DNA of 64,000 nt from Tolypocladium sp. Sup5 PDA-1 (lineage: Eukaryota; Ascomycota; Sordariomycetes; Hypocreales; Ophiocordycipitaceae), in assembly GCA_000750105.3 (NCBI GenBank), contig JPHH03000046.1:124001-188000 (forward strand), in the 5' to 3' direction. This document shows, piece after piece, positions 12,164 to 24,192 of the stretch (position 1 is its first letter; every line of letters starts with the position of its first letter). The position numbers were made by a program, and so were the translations under genes. The notes beneath the pieces were generated by a model, which did no database searches, had not been told where the DNA came from, and saw only the letters and a list, made by a program, of their open reading frames with translations.

Positions 12164-12574
12164 TCGACTGGCGGGATGATTACATTGCGGGCCTCGGCGC
12201 AGGGTGGGAGATGCAACAGTTACGCGTGTTGCTTCTGTAAAAACAGCATAGAGAAATCATGGCAATCACGCTGACTTGACTACTCATGCCAAGCTCCAAC
12301 TTTGTACCTCGGGGATGTTGCGGAGAATGTCCATGGTTCGCATTGGGCCTGGCTACGTACTCGTAAACAGACTACGGATTAATTAATGTATTTGTTGGCC
12401 AATCTCAAAATCACTCAACGCGTGTGTTCGTGCTTACTCGTAGTGATGCGTGTCAGACTCGTGCCTGAGGTGCGCGTGATCTCCTCTACAACCCCGCCCT
12501 AGCGGGCCCAGCAAATCAACAACCCAGCCTCACCTCAACATCGACGAAAATAGAAACACGACTCCGCCACCAAG
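12164..12574. other. intergenic: NOP12 3' region and upstream of HNH gene
   Basis: 411 bases, relatively AT-rich compared with the flanks (ATTAATTAATG near 12378). No gene seen. Confidence 0.5.
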
Positions 12575-13498
12575 ATGACAGGCGTTGGAGTACGAGCCAG
12601 GGCTCGTACTGTCTTCTTTCATGATCCCAGAGATCCGTCTATTGTTCTTGGTGGTCTAGTCCTCACACGCGGTATCACGAACTCCAACTTCTACTTTATG
12701 CTCGATATCCTTCTCGTCCTTGCGAGTAGCTACTTCCTCCGCAACGATCATGGCGAAACGATTCCCCACGACTCACAGCCACTTCAACCAGGCAACTATG
12801 CTGTCGTTACCGACGGTACCCTCACTCTCATTGATGAAACCCCTCTACTCCGGACCATATCTCTTATCAGTGAAACTCAAATAAAGACTTTCACGGAGCA
12901 AGTTCGCCTACGAGATCAACGCTGCGTCATAAGCAAGGTTGAAAACCCCGACGCTATGTTCGACTCTTGGACTTCTTTCGAAGCTGCACACATCTTCCCT
13001 CTTGCCTACGAAGAGTACTGGATCTCCCATAACTATAGCCGTTGGATTACTCTCCCGCCAAACCGAGGAGGGACGATCAACTCAGTACAGAATGGCCTCC
13101 TTCTCAAGTCTGATATACATCAACGATTCGATACTTATGCCATCTCGATTAACCCCGATGTAAGTTTCTTTCCTAATTCTTTTTGGCCTTCTACTAAGTA
13201 TAGCTAGGATAGCTACAAGATCGTTTGCTTCCAATCCGACATTGCTGGAGTTGCTGGAACATACCTAGATCGTCGCCTCCTTGATAACGAACAACGACCC
13301 GTGGACGAGCTCCTAAGGTGGCACTTCCGGCAGGCTGTCCTCACCAACATGAGAGGGGCTGCTGGGGAGCCGACCTTCGAACATGACTTCCCCCCCGGCT
13401 CAGATATTATGGACGATATTAGGAACGGGCCAAAGGCTTCCGAAAGGATGGAGTTTGAGTTGTTTGCCCGCTTTGCTGCTCATAACGACATGCACTAG
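12575..13498 (+). CDS. fungal HNH-nuclease-domain family protein
   Basis: Two exons: 12575-13159 and 13208-13498, total 876 nt and 291 residues. The 48-nt intron has donor GTAAGT and ends at the second of two close AGs (AGCTAG). The architecture is that of a large fungus-specific family: an N-terminal beta-rich part (VFFHDPRDPSIVLGGL), then an HNH-like core with RDQRCVIS (Cys117), FEAAHIFPLAY (His139), NSVQNGLLL (Asn173) and KSDIHQRFD (His182), and a conserved tail (LLRWHFRQAVLTNMRGA, FEHDFPPGSDIM). The HNH residues suggest a nuclease fold, but no member that I know of has a proven cellular role, so activity is inference. Third-position A/T is more frequent than in the flanking NOP12 and tubulin genes, which suggests a different history or weaker codon selection. 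Confidence 0.82.
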
Positions 13499-13954
13499 GG
13501 CGAATAGGGAAGGGAGACTCGGACTCGCCACCAGGGATCGGCGACGTCGATGGTGCCGCTGGCCTGGAGCGCGCAAAGTAAGTCATCACTTATGACAAGG
13601 GCGAAATGGGATCTGATGATCCAAGGTTTCTCAGGTTCTTGATTCTAGGGGGATATTAACATCAAATTGCCTGGCTGCTTTTCAACAAAACTGGGAGGCA
13701 TGGTCTCGACTACTATTAGATTGGCTCCAAAAAGGCCATTTCCTAAAAGACCATGGGCTCAACTTCCGCAACGACAAAAATTTACAACCTCATCTCCGCC
13801 AGACTCCGGGACATGGTCAAAGGCGGGTGAGCAGTCTCGGCAGTTCTCCCACCTGCATTTGCCAAGTTGCTGCCGGGGAGAGGGCTGCGTCGCGAAGAGA
13901 TCGAAATGGGGACATAAGGTTCTGGCGGATGTGGTGGACTCGCGTTTCCGACGT
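13499..13954. other. convergent intergenic region between HNH gene and alpha-tubulin
   Basis: 456 bases holding two 3' untranslated regions. No open frame with recognisable content. Confidence 0.5.
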
Positions 13955-15654
13955 CTAATACTCAATCTCCTCCTCGGGCTCGAACGAATCGGCAGCAACC
14001 TCCTCGTAGTCCTTCTCCAGGGCAGCAAGGTCCTCGCGGGCCTCGGTGAATTCGCCCTCCTCCATGCCCTCACCAACGTACCAGTGCACGAAGGCACGCT
14101 TGCTGTGCATGAGGTCGAACTTGTGGTCCAGTCGGGACCAGGCCTCAGCGATGGCAGTGGTGTTGGACAGCATGGAAACGGAGCGCTCAACGGAAGCAAG
14201 GCCACCCTCCTCGGGAGACGCGGGGACGGCCACGGGCTTCTGGTAGTTGATGCCGAGCTTGAAGCCAGTGGGGCACCACTCAACCAAGTTGAAGGACGCC
14301 TTAGCCTTCAGGGCAGCAATAGCAGCAGTGCAGTCGCGGGGAACGACATCACCGCGGTACAGCAGAGCCACAGCCATGTACTTGCCGTTCCGTGGGTCGC
14401 AAACAACCATCTGGTTGTTGGGCTCAAAGCCTCGGTCGTGTCAGTAGGCACAGCCACGCTTGGATATCGAGTTGCACGCAACTTACACTGGAAGGTCAGG
14501 TCGTGGACCTTGAAGCCCTCATGAGCACTCTTGGCAGCAGACACGACGGGGGCGTAGCTGATGAGGGGGTAGTGAATTCGGGGGTAGGGGACCAAGTTGG
14601 TCTGGAACTCGTTCAGATCGACGTTGAGGGCGCCGTCGAAGCGAAGTGACGAGGTGATGGAGCTGACGACCTGGGCTATCAATCGGTTGAGGTGGTCGTA
14701 CGAAGGCCGGGGGATATCGAGGTTGCGGCGGCAAATGTCATAGACGGCCTCGTTGTCGACGAGGAAAGTGCAGTCGGAGTTCTCGATGGTGCTGTGAGTC
14801 GACAAGACGGCGTTGTAGGGCTCAACGACGGCAGTGTTGACGCGCGGCGAGGGGTAGACGGCGAATTCGAGCTTCGTCTTCTTGCCGTACTCGGTAGCCA
14901 GACGCTCCAGGAGGAGAGCGCCGAAGCCAGAGCCAGTACCACCGCCAAAGGAGTGGAAGATCAGAAAGCCCTGAAGAGATTGGCAGTTGTCTGCATGTCC
15001 ACCCCTCGATTAGCGTCCAAACTCATGGCGCCGCGTCCTGCAGGTCCCAGGCTAAACTCACCGGCGACACGGCGAACGCGGTCCATGACATTGTCAACCA
15101 TCTCCTTTCCAATGGTGTAGTGGCCACGGGCGTAGTTGTTGGCGGCATCCTCCTTCCCGCTGATCAACAGCTCGGGGTGGAAGAGCTGGCGGTAGGCACC
15201 GGTTCGGATCTCGTCAATGGGAGACGGGTCGAGGTCCATGAAAATAGAGCGAGGAACATGCTTGCCATTGCTCGTCTCGGTGAAGAAGGTCTCGAAAGAG
15301 CCCGGGTCACCAATGTCCTTGACATTGGGGTCAGGTAGGCCATCGTGACCAAGACCATGCTCCAGGAGGTAGCTGTGGCATTGCAGTTAGCATTATCATC
15401 GGCGCGTGCGGCGATAAGTCGTAAGGAGTGCGAGGAAGGGGTTCACGTACAGCTCCCAGGCAGAGTTACCGAGCTGGGTACCAGCCTGGCCCAGGTGAAG
15501 GTGAAGGATCTTGCGAGCAGCCAGTTAGCAGGCGATGTCGATGATACGACAGGATGTCTCAGGGGCAATCGGAGCCCCCGCGGCGCTGCACCATCACGGG
15601 CAGCCGTGTCTAGGGCAGCTTTCACCAGGGCAGAAGACTCACCTCGCCCTTCAT
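13955..15654 (-). CDS. tubB: Alpha-tubulin, tubulin alpha-B type
   Basis: Five exons: 15654-15643, 15509-15451, 15372-15062, 14990-14487 and 14430-13955, total 1362 nt and 453 residues. Exon 1 encodes only MKGE. The joined N-terminus MKGEILHLHLGQAGTQLG is typical of the second (alpha-B) alpha-tubulin of Sordariomycetes rather than the MREVISLNVGQAG form. GTP-binding features are visible: the HSFGGGTGSGFG tubulin signature, PSPIDEIRTG, and the alpha-specific C-terminal part DHKFDLMHSKRAFVHWYV. The acidic tail ends EEEIEY, so it keeps the C-terminal Tyr that can be detyrosinated. The product is a building block of cytoplasmic and spindle microtubules. The gene is intron-rich near its 5' end, as is common for fungal tubulins. 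The intron before exon 5 ends with ACCGAG, a less usual AG context, but it restores the QCFEPNNQMVV block exactly. Confidence 0.96.
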
Positions 15655-16795
15655 TTTGTATGAACAGTGTCACGAACCGGCCGACGGCGAGCTTATTCTG
15701 GCGAAGCTGGGGACAGCGGACGAAGAGATACGCGCGCAGCGCTTGCTGTGAGAGGAGGAGACTCGGTGATGAATTTCCACCCCAGTGGATTGGATGTTTG
15801 GACGACCTGCTGTGGGCTTCAGGTTGGCGGGGTCGAGACTACCGCGCTCGTCGCCAGGGGGTGGTGGGGTTCGAGGGGAAGCCGAAGTGGTACTCGGTAC
15901 CTGCGCTTGGCGGGGTGTGTGGCCGCCGAGACGGGTTTCAGTGACCCCTCACCGCTAATTGGCACACAGGTGCGTCTCCATGATGCAGGGGGTGGCTTGC
16001 GCTTAAGCCTGGCCCCCCTATGCCGATAGCACCTGCGAGCGGCAGCTGCCAGTGAGGTTAACACCTAGGTAAGAGACAATAGACGACAGCCCAACAGCTG
16101 CAAGCTTCGGTTCACCTGAAGCCTCGTCCGAGCTTGGGTACGCAGTTGTGCCTTTGCGGTCTGCTCATCGCTAGAATCACATTGATAAGGCAAGGTGCGA
16201 GTAGAGAACACCCTTTGGTGCTTAGTGGGGGGACGGGCCGCCACTACGACGTGCTAACAATTTGCTTGCCCCTCCCGTTGTGTTAGTGCAGCCATACCCG
16301 TGCTCAACAGCTGACGTTTTGACGTCCACGGCGATGCTTGCGAGAGATTCGCAGGCATCACAATGGCTGCCAATTCCTCAAAACCTCCCCGAAACAAGCT
16401 ACACAATACGGCGATTTGATATTGACCAGCGCACAATACAAGAACCACAGTATTTGCACGTTTGCGCCGCGTCCTGCGGTGGCTTGTGGTCTAGGGTAAG
16501 CTAGGTTAGGATGGATGGGTGAAACTGGAATTGAGTTTCGTCAGCAACGTCACTAACATCAAGTGCAATGCCTTTTAGACAAGGCATGTAAACAGACCAC
16601 CTTTGTGAGCAGGCTAGCCCAAACATGGCGGTATTATCTAGTTAGGTATACATATAAGTCCTTCGTCGACAACTAGACTCATCCATTGGCCCCCAATCTC
16701 CCTGGCCAACTCAACTACACCCCTGCAAAATGGTATCATGGACAACTTCATTGTCTAGTAAAACAAAATCGACGTGCACGGCATTGAAACACCCG
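15655..16795. other. intergenic: alpha-tubulin promoter
   Basis: 1.14 kb between two minus-strand genes; the left part would be the tubulin promoter and 5' untranslated region, the right part the 3' end of the membrane-protein gene. Nothing else recognised. Confidence 0.5.
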
Positions 16796-17936
16796 TTAGT
16801 CATTGCGCACGCGGCCTCGAGCGTCCTCTGCGTCGACTCTCTCCAGCTCTTCAAGGCGTTGTTGAATGGCCGCCTTTTGCGCAACCAGAGCTCTGATTTC
16901 ATCATCTCGGGTATCTGGGTCTCCGCTCTCAGGCTCTGCGGAACTGCTCGTCACGGTAGAGGCTTCATATGCCGGCGGTGGTTCTGCGGCAGATCGGTCA
17001 TGCGCGTCGAAACAATGGTCCCCAGGTGTATAGGCTGCAGGGCTCCCGTGCACAAAGTTGAGCTCGTGCGGCCCCCGATCCTTGACCTGTCTCCTTTGCG
17101 ACCGTCGGCTTCTCAGTACGCAGAATGTGACGATGCCAATACACACCAAGACGAAGCCACCCACGCCGAAAGCAATGCCAAGGCGAGCGCCCAGTGACAA
17201 CCCTTGATCCGGCACCTCGTCCTTGCTGATTTCGCTCTCGTTTGAGAGGCCGAGAAGCTTCCTGTCCTGATCCATGAACAGTGCACGGATAGTGTTTACC
17301 GCAATGGTGGCGCCGTAAAGGGTCGTGGTTGAGTCTGTCATGACCTCGTAGGTGCTGGCCGTGCGGTTGTAAGTGACGGGGACAGCCAGCACTGTTGGAA
17401 CCGAGCGTTTACAATGGGAGCCGTCGAGATCGTAGTTGCTACGTATACCAGGTAAGCGCAAGGGAGACGGCTGAGGGTCCTGCAGGCAAAACATACGATG
17501 AACAACACACGGCCGTCGTAGTCGCCAGTGACGAAACTTCGTTGGTGTTAACTTGAAGGAATACGGTAGTCCAACCACTGGGGCAGGTAGCCGGGCTAAA
17601 GACGCCGGTGCGGCCATCAAAGAACATGCCATCGGGATAGCAGGACAGTGTGCTCGCGCCGGGAATGGGTTCCAGATCCAGCCAGGCGACGGCGCCAGGC
17701 GAGGCAAGTTGGGGCTGGCCATCGGCGACGTACGTCCAAGTGCAGCTCCGCGGCTTGGTCCAGTGCGTCGTCATTGGCGGGAACACCTGGGTCGAGGCAT
17801 AGTGATCCTCGGATGCGGAGGTTTGAGAGGGGGGTATGGTGAACTTTGATGGTGACGATGCTGCCGATGCCGCCGCCGCTGTCGTCGAGCTCGGTAGATG
17901 GGTGGAAGGACTTGTAGCTGGCTCAGGTGACGACAT
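16796..17936 (-). CDS. single-pass membrane protein with Cys-containing N-terminal domain and coiled-coil tail
   Basis: Two exons: 17936-17497 and 17438-16796, total 1083 nt and 360 residues; the 58-nt intron (GTATGT...GTAG) joins to give VCCSSNYDLDGSHCKRSV. The N-terminal 35 residues are Ser/Thr/Pro-rich without a cleavable-looking signal peptide. Residues 50-160 form a Trp/Cys-containing region (TTHWTKPRSCTW, SCYPDGMFF, CPSGWTTVF, CC, C) of the kind seen in fungal cell-surface sensors. One transmembrane helix lies at about 231-254 (LGIAFGVGGFVLVCIGIVTF), followed by basic stop-transfer residues RSRRSQRRQ and a cytoplasmic tail ending in a short coiled coil (AAIQQRLEELERV). Lack of a signal peptide suggests the helix itself is the membrane signal. 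The function is unknown; a surface sensor is inference. Confidence 0.72.
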
Positions 17937-18187
17937 TGTATTTCGGAACGACAGCCAGATGCCAAACCCCCTGCGTAACGTTCAAAGGGGCGCCACCCGA
18001 TCGACGACGTCGCGGATACCTATCGATCTGTGGTAAGGTGGGTGCTAGGCAGTTTGAGTGATTATCCCTGGTCTCTCCTCTGCGCCGCTGGCGCATGCAT
18101 GCATCGCCTGGGGATGATGTCGCCGTCCACGGAATCGGCCTGCAGATGGACCTCGGAGGCGGGCGATGTAGAGGAGAGGAAGATGGT

Positions 18188-18221
18188 GAGGAGGAGGAGG
18201 AGGAGGAGGAGGAGGAGGAGA
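18188..18221. repeat. GAG trinucleotide microsatellite
   Basis: About eleven uninterrupted GAG units in the region upstream of the membrane-protein gene. Not within a recognised coding exon. Confidence 0.9.
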
Positions 18222-18703
18222 GGATGAGCCCAAACTTGTGAGAAGTGAGAGGTACGAGGACCGTCAAGTCGTCTAGGCCAACCAACCGCGGAGGAGCCTG
18301 GTCCTGCTTGTCTTGGCGACGACGAGGATGGTGGAGTTGCGATTCGACGAGGTTCAGGAGCCAGACCGAGGGCGCAGGGCAGGACGACCCTACCTAAGGA
18401 CGTACGTATGCAGCATTGCAGTGCATGCGATGCAATAGGGAGTTGATAAATGAAGGCACCTCTTGAAAATATACGCTCGCGGGCGCAGCGTGGCTGACCC
18501 CAGTCCGTCCTCTGGGATGCTGGTTACGACAGCACGAGGCTTGGCAGCATCGCGCAGCGGAGAGACGAAACGACGCCGAGACCGCCAAGGCCCGCGCTGG
18601 CCAGAATGGCACCAGCAAGACTTGGCCAAATCCCGTACGCGAAAGAGACTCAAACCACCCCAGTGGCATACGAGTTGAGGCCGAGGCCTTGTGTTACGTA
18701 CAG

Positions 18704-18733
18704 CGTACTTCGTACGGAGTACGGAGTACGTAG
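18704..18733. repeat. dispersed TACTCCGTAC-type motif, clustered copy
   Basis: Contains TACTTCGTACGGAGTACGGA followed by another GTACG unit: overlapping palindromic units with the core TACGGAGTA. The same family recurs in intergenic DNA elsewhere in the window. Confidence 0.75.
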
Positions 18734-19011
18734 CACCGTTGTGATATACTTGACGCCATGTCTTCGGTGCCCAGGCCGGCCAAGAGCTGCTTGTAGCAAT
18801 TAAACCAAGCGCAAGGGACCAATCCACGGATGTAAGACATGGTCGCTCCAGAGACTCAGCACAAGGGCACATTAATGACATCCTCTCCCACGGATACTTG
18901 TAAGAAACGGTCGAAGCGGCCATGCTCCATACCGGAGGCAGCTGGCGGTCCGGCAGTGTAATTCCCGCCTTGCGCGGAGCCGGCAGATGCGCCTGATGGC
19001 GACGATGCCTC

Positions 19012-19030
19012 GAGTACTCCGTAATCCGTA
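19012..19030. repeat. dispersed TACTCCGTA-type motif copy
   Basis: GAGTACTCCGTAATCCGTA, a partial palindromic copy about 300 bp from the cluster at 18704. Confidence 0.6.
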
Positions 19031-19599
19031 TGATGCTTCGCCATCGGGCCAATGCATGCAAACGGTAGACGAAAGACGTTACCACAACGCTGGTAATCTG
19101 GGAAGAGGCTGCTAGCGGCATGGGCGTTCTACCACCTTCCCCAGCCGTGAGGACAGATCACAGATGGTCCTTTGGCCTGCTGCAGGGCTGCGGCGCCCAC
19201 GAGTCGTTGGATGATCAATGAGGAGCCACCGGTTGGACTTTCCGCGGGAAGTGATTCCCGGCTCATGTCCCGTGCAGACGGCAGGTCCACCACCGCCGAC
19301 GGTTCATCCGCGGTTATATCGTCTTGTCGCGCTCCATCCGATGGGTTGAAGGCAGCGAAGTCCGAGCAGCCTGGCTGGCAATGACATGGACATTGTACGT
19401 ATTCGCAAGCGAGTCTGTCTCGTAGCTCAGCGCCTATGACGCAGGCTTGGAGCCCAGATCATGCCAGCAATGCTCTCGAAGATCGTTGGCTTGGCGAGAC
19501 CACTCTGACTTTCGTTGACGCTGCACGTGCCATCCAAGGAGCTCGGACCACCTCTTGGCCGGAATATCGGCGGAAGATGCCGCCGGGTTTTGAGGCCAT

Positions 19600-19639
19600 C
19601 CGTTTTGGGCGACCCGTCATGCCGTTTTGGGCGACCCGT
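19600..19639. repeat. 18-bp direct repeat, two copies
   Basis: CCGTTTTGGGCGACCCGT occurs at 19600-19617 and 19622-19639, separated by CATG, and is followed by another TTTTGGC. It lies about 220 bp upstream of the RPS15 start codon. Confidence 0.85.
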
Positions 19640-19681
19640 TTTGGCAGGACTAACGCACCAAAATCACTCGGGTGGGCAAAA

Positions 19682-19720
19682 CCACGTGACGTGAGGGGTG
19701 GAGGGCACGAAAACCCTACC
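19682..19720. promoter_or_regulatory. candidate RPS15 promoter elements (CACGTGAC and ACCCTACC)
   Basis: CACGTGAC at 19683-19690 matches a Cbf1-type E-box, overlapping a TGACGT core. ACCCTACC at about 19713-19720 resembles the Homol-E type element of fungal ribosomal-protein promoters. Both sit 140-175 bp upstream of the RPS15 ATG. Function is inferred from position and resemblance only. Confidence 0.4.
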
Positions 19721-19856
19721 AGCAAAATTTAGAGTGCCTGGCTCGTCAACCCGCAAGCGACTCAACAGCCTTCCACGACTCCATCCCGGCAACCACATTC
19801 GCTCGTCGATACCCAGCGCATCGATAGGCGAATCCGTAATCAACAACACCGCAACC

Positions 19857-20591
<735 letters not shown>

Positions 20592-21817
20592 GGTGGTTGT
20601 GGTCATGGGTGATTTCTGCATTCACGGACATTTATGGGCGAAACGGAATGGGTTTGGTAGAGTGGCGATGCCTCTATCGAAGTCGCTGATGGCAATGGGT
20701 ACCATGATAGTACAATAAAGGAGCATTGTCCTCTTTTCATCGCAATGCCCTTTTCTGGCCTCGAGTTGGTGTTCACATACTTGATGCACGACGCCCCGAT
20801 GTGTAGTCACTTGTCCCGCAACGCAGCGCCGACACTAAACTCTGATACGGATTGCACACGATTCTTTGTCAAGCCATGCCCATTCTGTGTTGGCAAAGGT
20901 GGGCGGCTCATGATATGGAGGCGGTTCTAGGGCACATTAGTGGCCTCCAACTGCTTGTGCTACGCGATCATGGGCGCAGGTGCAGCAATGTCTCGTAGTT
21001 TGGACGGCGATGGTACTGAGTTGAGAATCTTTGAGGGCCCAACCTCACATGACGACTCGAGCGAACGGCGGATGTCGCGTGGAGATTCTCACCTGCCTAG
21101 ACAATCCACCCGTACTGAAACTGGCTCTGAATGCATGGATCAATTACGAGCAGTCATTCGCAGTTGCGATTCTAGTTTCTCTTCCGTTGTCATTTTCATC
21201 CACCACACGAGCGTGTCTCTCCGGATGCCATTTAATGCTTTGTGTGCCCCTGCCACGGAGGTGTCTTGGTATTTTCCCCAAGATGTCATCTGGCCTCTCT
21301 GCTCTGTTTTGTCATGGCTTGCACTCCCATATTCCGTCATCAACAAGGGTTCAGTCGAAACGCATTTTGGGGCTCTGATGACGATGTTGTATTACAAGTA
21401 TGGGGCAGTTTCCCAGTGACTTGTATTGTCTCTTTGGAATCCACATGTCGTCTCAAGTACGAAGTATAGGGGGCGGAACAGAAGCACGATAAAAGGAGTT
21501 GAGTTGCTTCATACCGCCCTCTTCACTTACAGCAATTAGAGCACACTTCTACTGAAAGGTCCAGAGACGTTGTTCAGAGCGAATGCAGGGCCAGTCTGAC
21601 AGCAGCAGGCGAGGCAAGCTTTGTTTCGACAGAGACTTCGTCGCCCAGACGTCAATCATAGCCCTCCACATCACTTTGCAGAACCGATTGCACCACCAAT
21701 GACAGCATGCATGCTTGCTTCAAGGCCATGAGCACGCACAAAGGAAACACGTCTCCATTGACTGGATTTGATGCGGAAATATCTATATCGTATCGTCGGT
21801 AGATGTACAGCTGACGC
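20592..21817. other. convergent intergenic region between RPS15 and NUO17.8
   Basis: 1.2 kb. Apart from the AATAAA near 20714 nothing specific was seen. A plus-strand frame at 20940-21419 encodes no recognisable protein. A TACGAAGTA copy of the dispersed motif lies near 21457. Confidence 0.5.
20714..20719 (+). terminator. polyadenylation-signal-like AATAAA for RPS15
   Basis: Exact AATAAA 123 bases after the RPS15 stop codon on the coding strand. Fungal poly(A) signals are loose, so this is suggestive only. Confidence 0.4.
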
Positions 21818-22472
21818 TTAGTTCCTCTCCGCCAGCTTCTTCGCCTTTTGCTCCTCCGCCTTCACATGCTGCTGCCTGTAGTGCTCCACGACGTTGTCGA
21901 GGTGGATGAGGTGTCCGGCCTGGATGTTCCGCGGCGCGTGAGATTGGAACGCCCTACATCGTGTCAGTTAGTCTGCGCGCGCTCTGAGCTCCAGCCGGGC
22001 GTGTGCCGCCGGAGCGCACGGGGAGAGGAAACGCACTCGGGGTATGCGACGTCGACGAATCTGTGCTTGTTGGATGCGTTCTCGAAGAGGTTCCGGTCGA
22101 AGCCGGCCTGCTCCATGGCCTTGGTGTGCAGCGCGTTGATCTCCTCCCAGTCCTCCGCGCGCGAGGTGTACTTGTTGATGAGGTTCGTGATGGCCGAGTC
22201 CTCGCCCTTTGCGGGAACGAACTGGTAGAACAGCGCACCGCCGAAGAACACGGCGACGGTGGCTATAGATCCCTTCTGCACACATATCACGCTCTGGTTA
22301 GCATCGTCGTCGTGGCTCGCGCAATGGGGGTTGGCGGCGGTGGTGCTCGTACCCCAAACGACTCGTTGACCGCGGCGGGCTTGTGGTGGCCGTGGGCGTC
22401 AGAGGCGTAGCTGCGGGTCGTCCGCTGCAGCTGGCGGGCGATGCAGCCTGCCCGTTGTCGTGCGGCGAACAT
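21818..22472 (-). CDS. nuo17.8: NADH:ubiquinone oxidoreductase 17.8 kDa subunit (complex I)
   Basis: Three exons: 22472-22353, 22275-22037 and 21953-21818, total 495 nt and 164 residues. Exon 1 encodes a mitochondrial presequence rich in Arg and Ala (MFAARQRAGCIARQLQRTTR) followed by SYASDAHGHHKPAAVNESFG. A short hydrophobic segment at about 44-60 (TVAVFFGGALFYQFVP) would be a membrane helix. The rest is hydrophilic, with EDWEEINALHTKAMEQAGFD and the basic C-terminus EEQKAKKLAERN. This pattern and length match the fungus-specific 17.8 kDa accessory subunit of mitochondrial complex I. All junctions keep frame. Confidence 0.87.
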
Positions 22473-24192
22473 TGTGGCAGGGCTGGCGTCGTCAATTGAG
22501 GTTGATCGATGGCAGCTCGTCGCTGGTTTCGACCAAAGTGAGGTCGTCGCCAGGCTCGAGGCGATTAGGTAAGCCAGGTCGGCCAATCAGAGGCTAGATT
22601 ATGTCTTCGATCTTTACTGGCTGGCTGCTGCTGGCTGCTGCTTGCTGCATAATGGCAGCCACCCTCTCTTCTGTGCCTTAGGTACTTGCCATTTAAGGCT
22701 CACTTTCAAATGGCATTCATCATTCGCCGATTCTCGTTGCGGAAAACATTCCTTGACGATCGTGCCATGAGAAGACAAGACACTGGCTGCACTGGCGTTC
22801 ATGCACCGTAAGAGTAAAGCCCCTGCCACGTGCAGCCTTACACAAACCACTTCGATATACGGATACGAAGTAAGAAGTACTCCGTACGGACTACGGCCCG
22901 CCAGTTGTGCCCAGCAAGTCTCGGATATACTCAATGGCAGTCCCAAACCGTCCCGTGTCCAAGTACCTTGGCTCCCTGCGTGGTAGCTCATTCGCCCGGT
23001 TCGGCAGGAGCAGCGGACCGGTCAAGGAGATCCTGGATCGATGAAACCAACGTGGCCTTGAACCTGGTCCTGGACTCCTGGCTCTGTTCGTCTCGCCCCC
23101 GTCGCCCAGCCTCGACGAAGCCGGGGAGGCATCAGCCAACATGACTTGGCTGACAGGCAGCATCGCAACGCCGGGAGCGCCACGACGGACGGTATCGGCA
23201 TGGACAGAGTCAGTTCTTTATCAGCGCAACTCGGCGACAGAGGCCCTTCTGATCCCGCGATGAGGCGTCGGAGGGCGCGCATGCACGAACCACCGGGATG
23301 GCACCCTACTCTCGACACCGACTCGCTGGCGAACACCGACTGGCCACGCCATGTCTCAAAAAGCAAATATCGATGAGAGCAATCTGTGGGCCGCGGCGCA
23401 GCGGAAGCGGCAAGCGCAGGTGAGGTGCCTGGGCATGGCCAATTGGAGGTTGCAGTCCGGAGGGAAGAGAGATCCCGGTGTGCATTCGAGCAGTGGCCTG
23501 CATGGAGCGGGTGCAGGCTCATGCGATGGGCAAGAGGGTTGGCTGCCGTGTGACGCCGACACGGAGACCGGGGGCAGTCCGTCCCAGGAACCTGGTACTC
23601 AAGAACCGTCCGCGATAACCATTATGTGCCGTGGTCGTGAACTATCCACGGCCACGGCAACTTGGAGGCAATTGTTTGCTCCTCCATGGGTTACACGGCT
23701 CCGGGTCGTGGATCCGCGGCCAGGAACGTGCATCGTCAATCATCCCTGAGGCTTGAGCAGTGGATGTGATAGCCGTGGCTTGCACGGGGGCCGGCCAGAG
23801 CGGTCTCGGGATTCAACCCCAATCGACCCATCCTTGGTGAGTCGCGACGAGAGGGTGAGTTGGTTTCGAGCACACACAAGACATGAGAATCCGAGGCCAC
23901 GGCACTGGCATCTCTCTGGCCAAGCACAGGCTGCAGTCCGTCATCGGGAACAAAACCAACCTCTCTAAGAGCCAGTCAGGATCCCCACGAACAAACCAAG
24001 TGCGGTGATTGATGCAGCTCGACGCCTTTCTCGGTCCAGCTGCCGGAGCAAGTGAAACCGCCAAACATGTCTGCCAACATGACGCCCATGGCGATGCCGG
24101 CCAATGGTGTTGCTCGATCTTTGACGAATATCGCACCTACAACGGCCGCCTTCCATCCGTGGATATTCACCTCAGTCAGTTCAACAGCACAC
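22473..24192. other. divergent intergenic region between NUO17.8 and the Nudix gene
   Basis: 1.7 kb. It contains a dispersed-motif copy at 22871-22894. Overlapping open frames on both strands (for example 22614-22991 and 23022-23522 minus, 23351-23749 plus) lack motifs and are probably non-coding. Confidence 0.45.
22871..22894. repeat. dispersed TACTCCGTAC-type motif copy
   Basis: Contains AAGTACTCCGTACGGACTAC, a palindromic copy of the intergenic motif family. Confidence 0.65.

Larger units (their letters stand above)
17937..19856. other. intergenic: divergent region before RPS15
   Basis: 1.9 kb between divergent genes. It contains a GAG microsatellite (18188-18221), two copies of the dispersed TACTCCGTAC-type motif (18704-18733 and 19012-19030), an 18-bp direct repeat (19600-19639) and the candidate ribosomal-protein promoter elements near 19682-19720. 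An open frame across 18390-19121 on the minus strand runs through the motif copies and has no recognisable domain. Confidence 0.5.

Noticed and set aside
18390..19121. 243-codon minus-strand frame
   Set aside because: Runs straight through copies of the dispersed palindromic motif and has no domain or codon bias typical of genes here.
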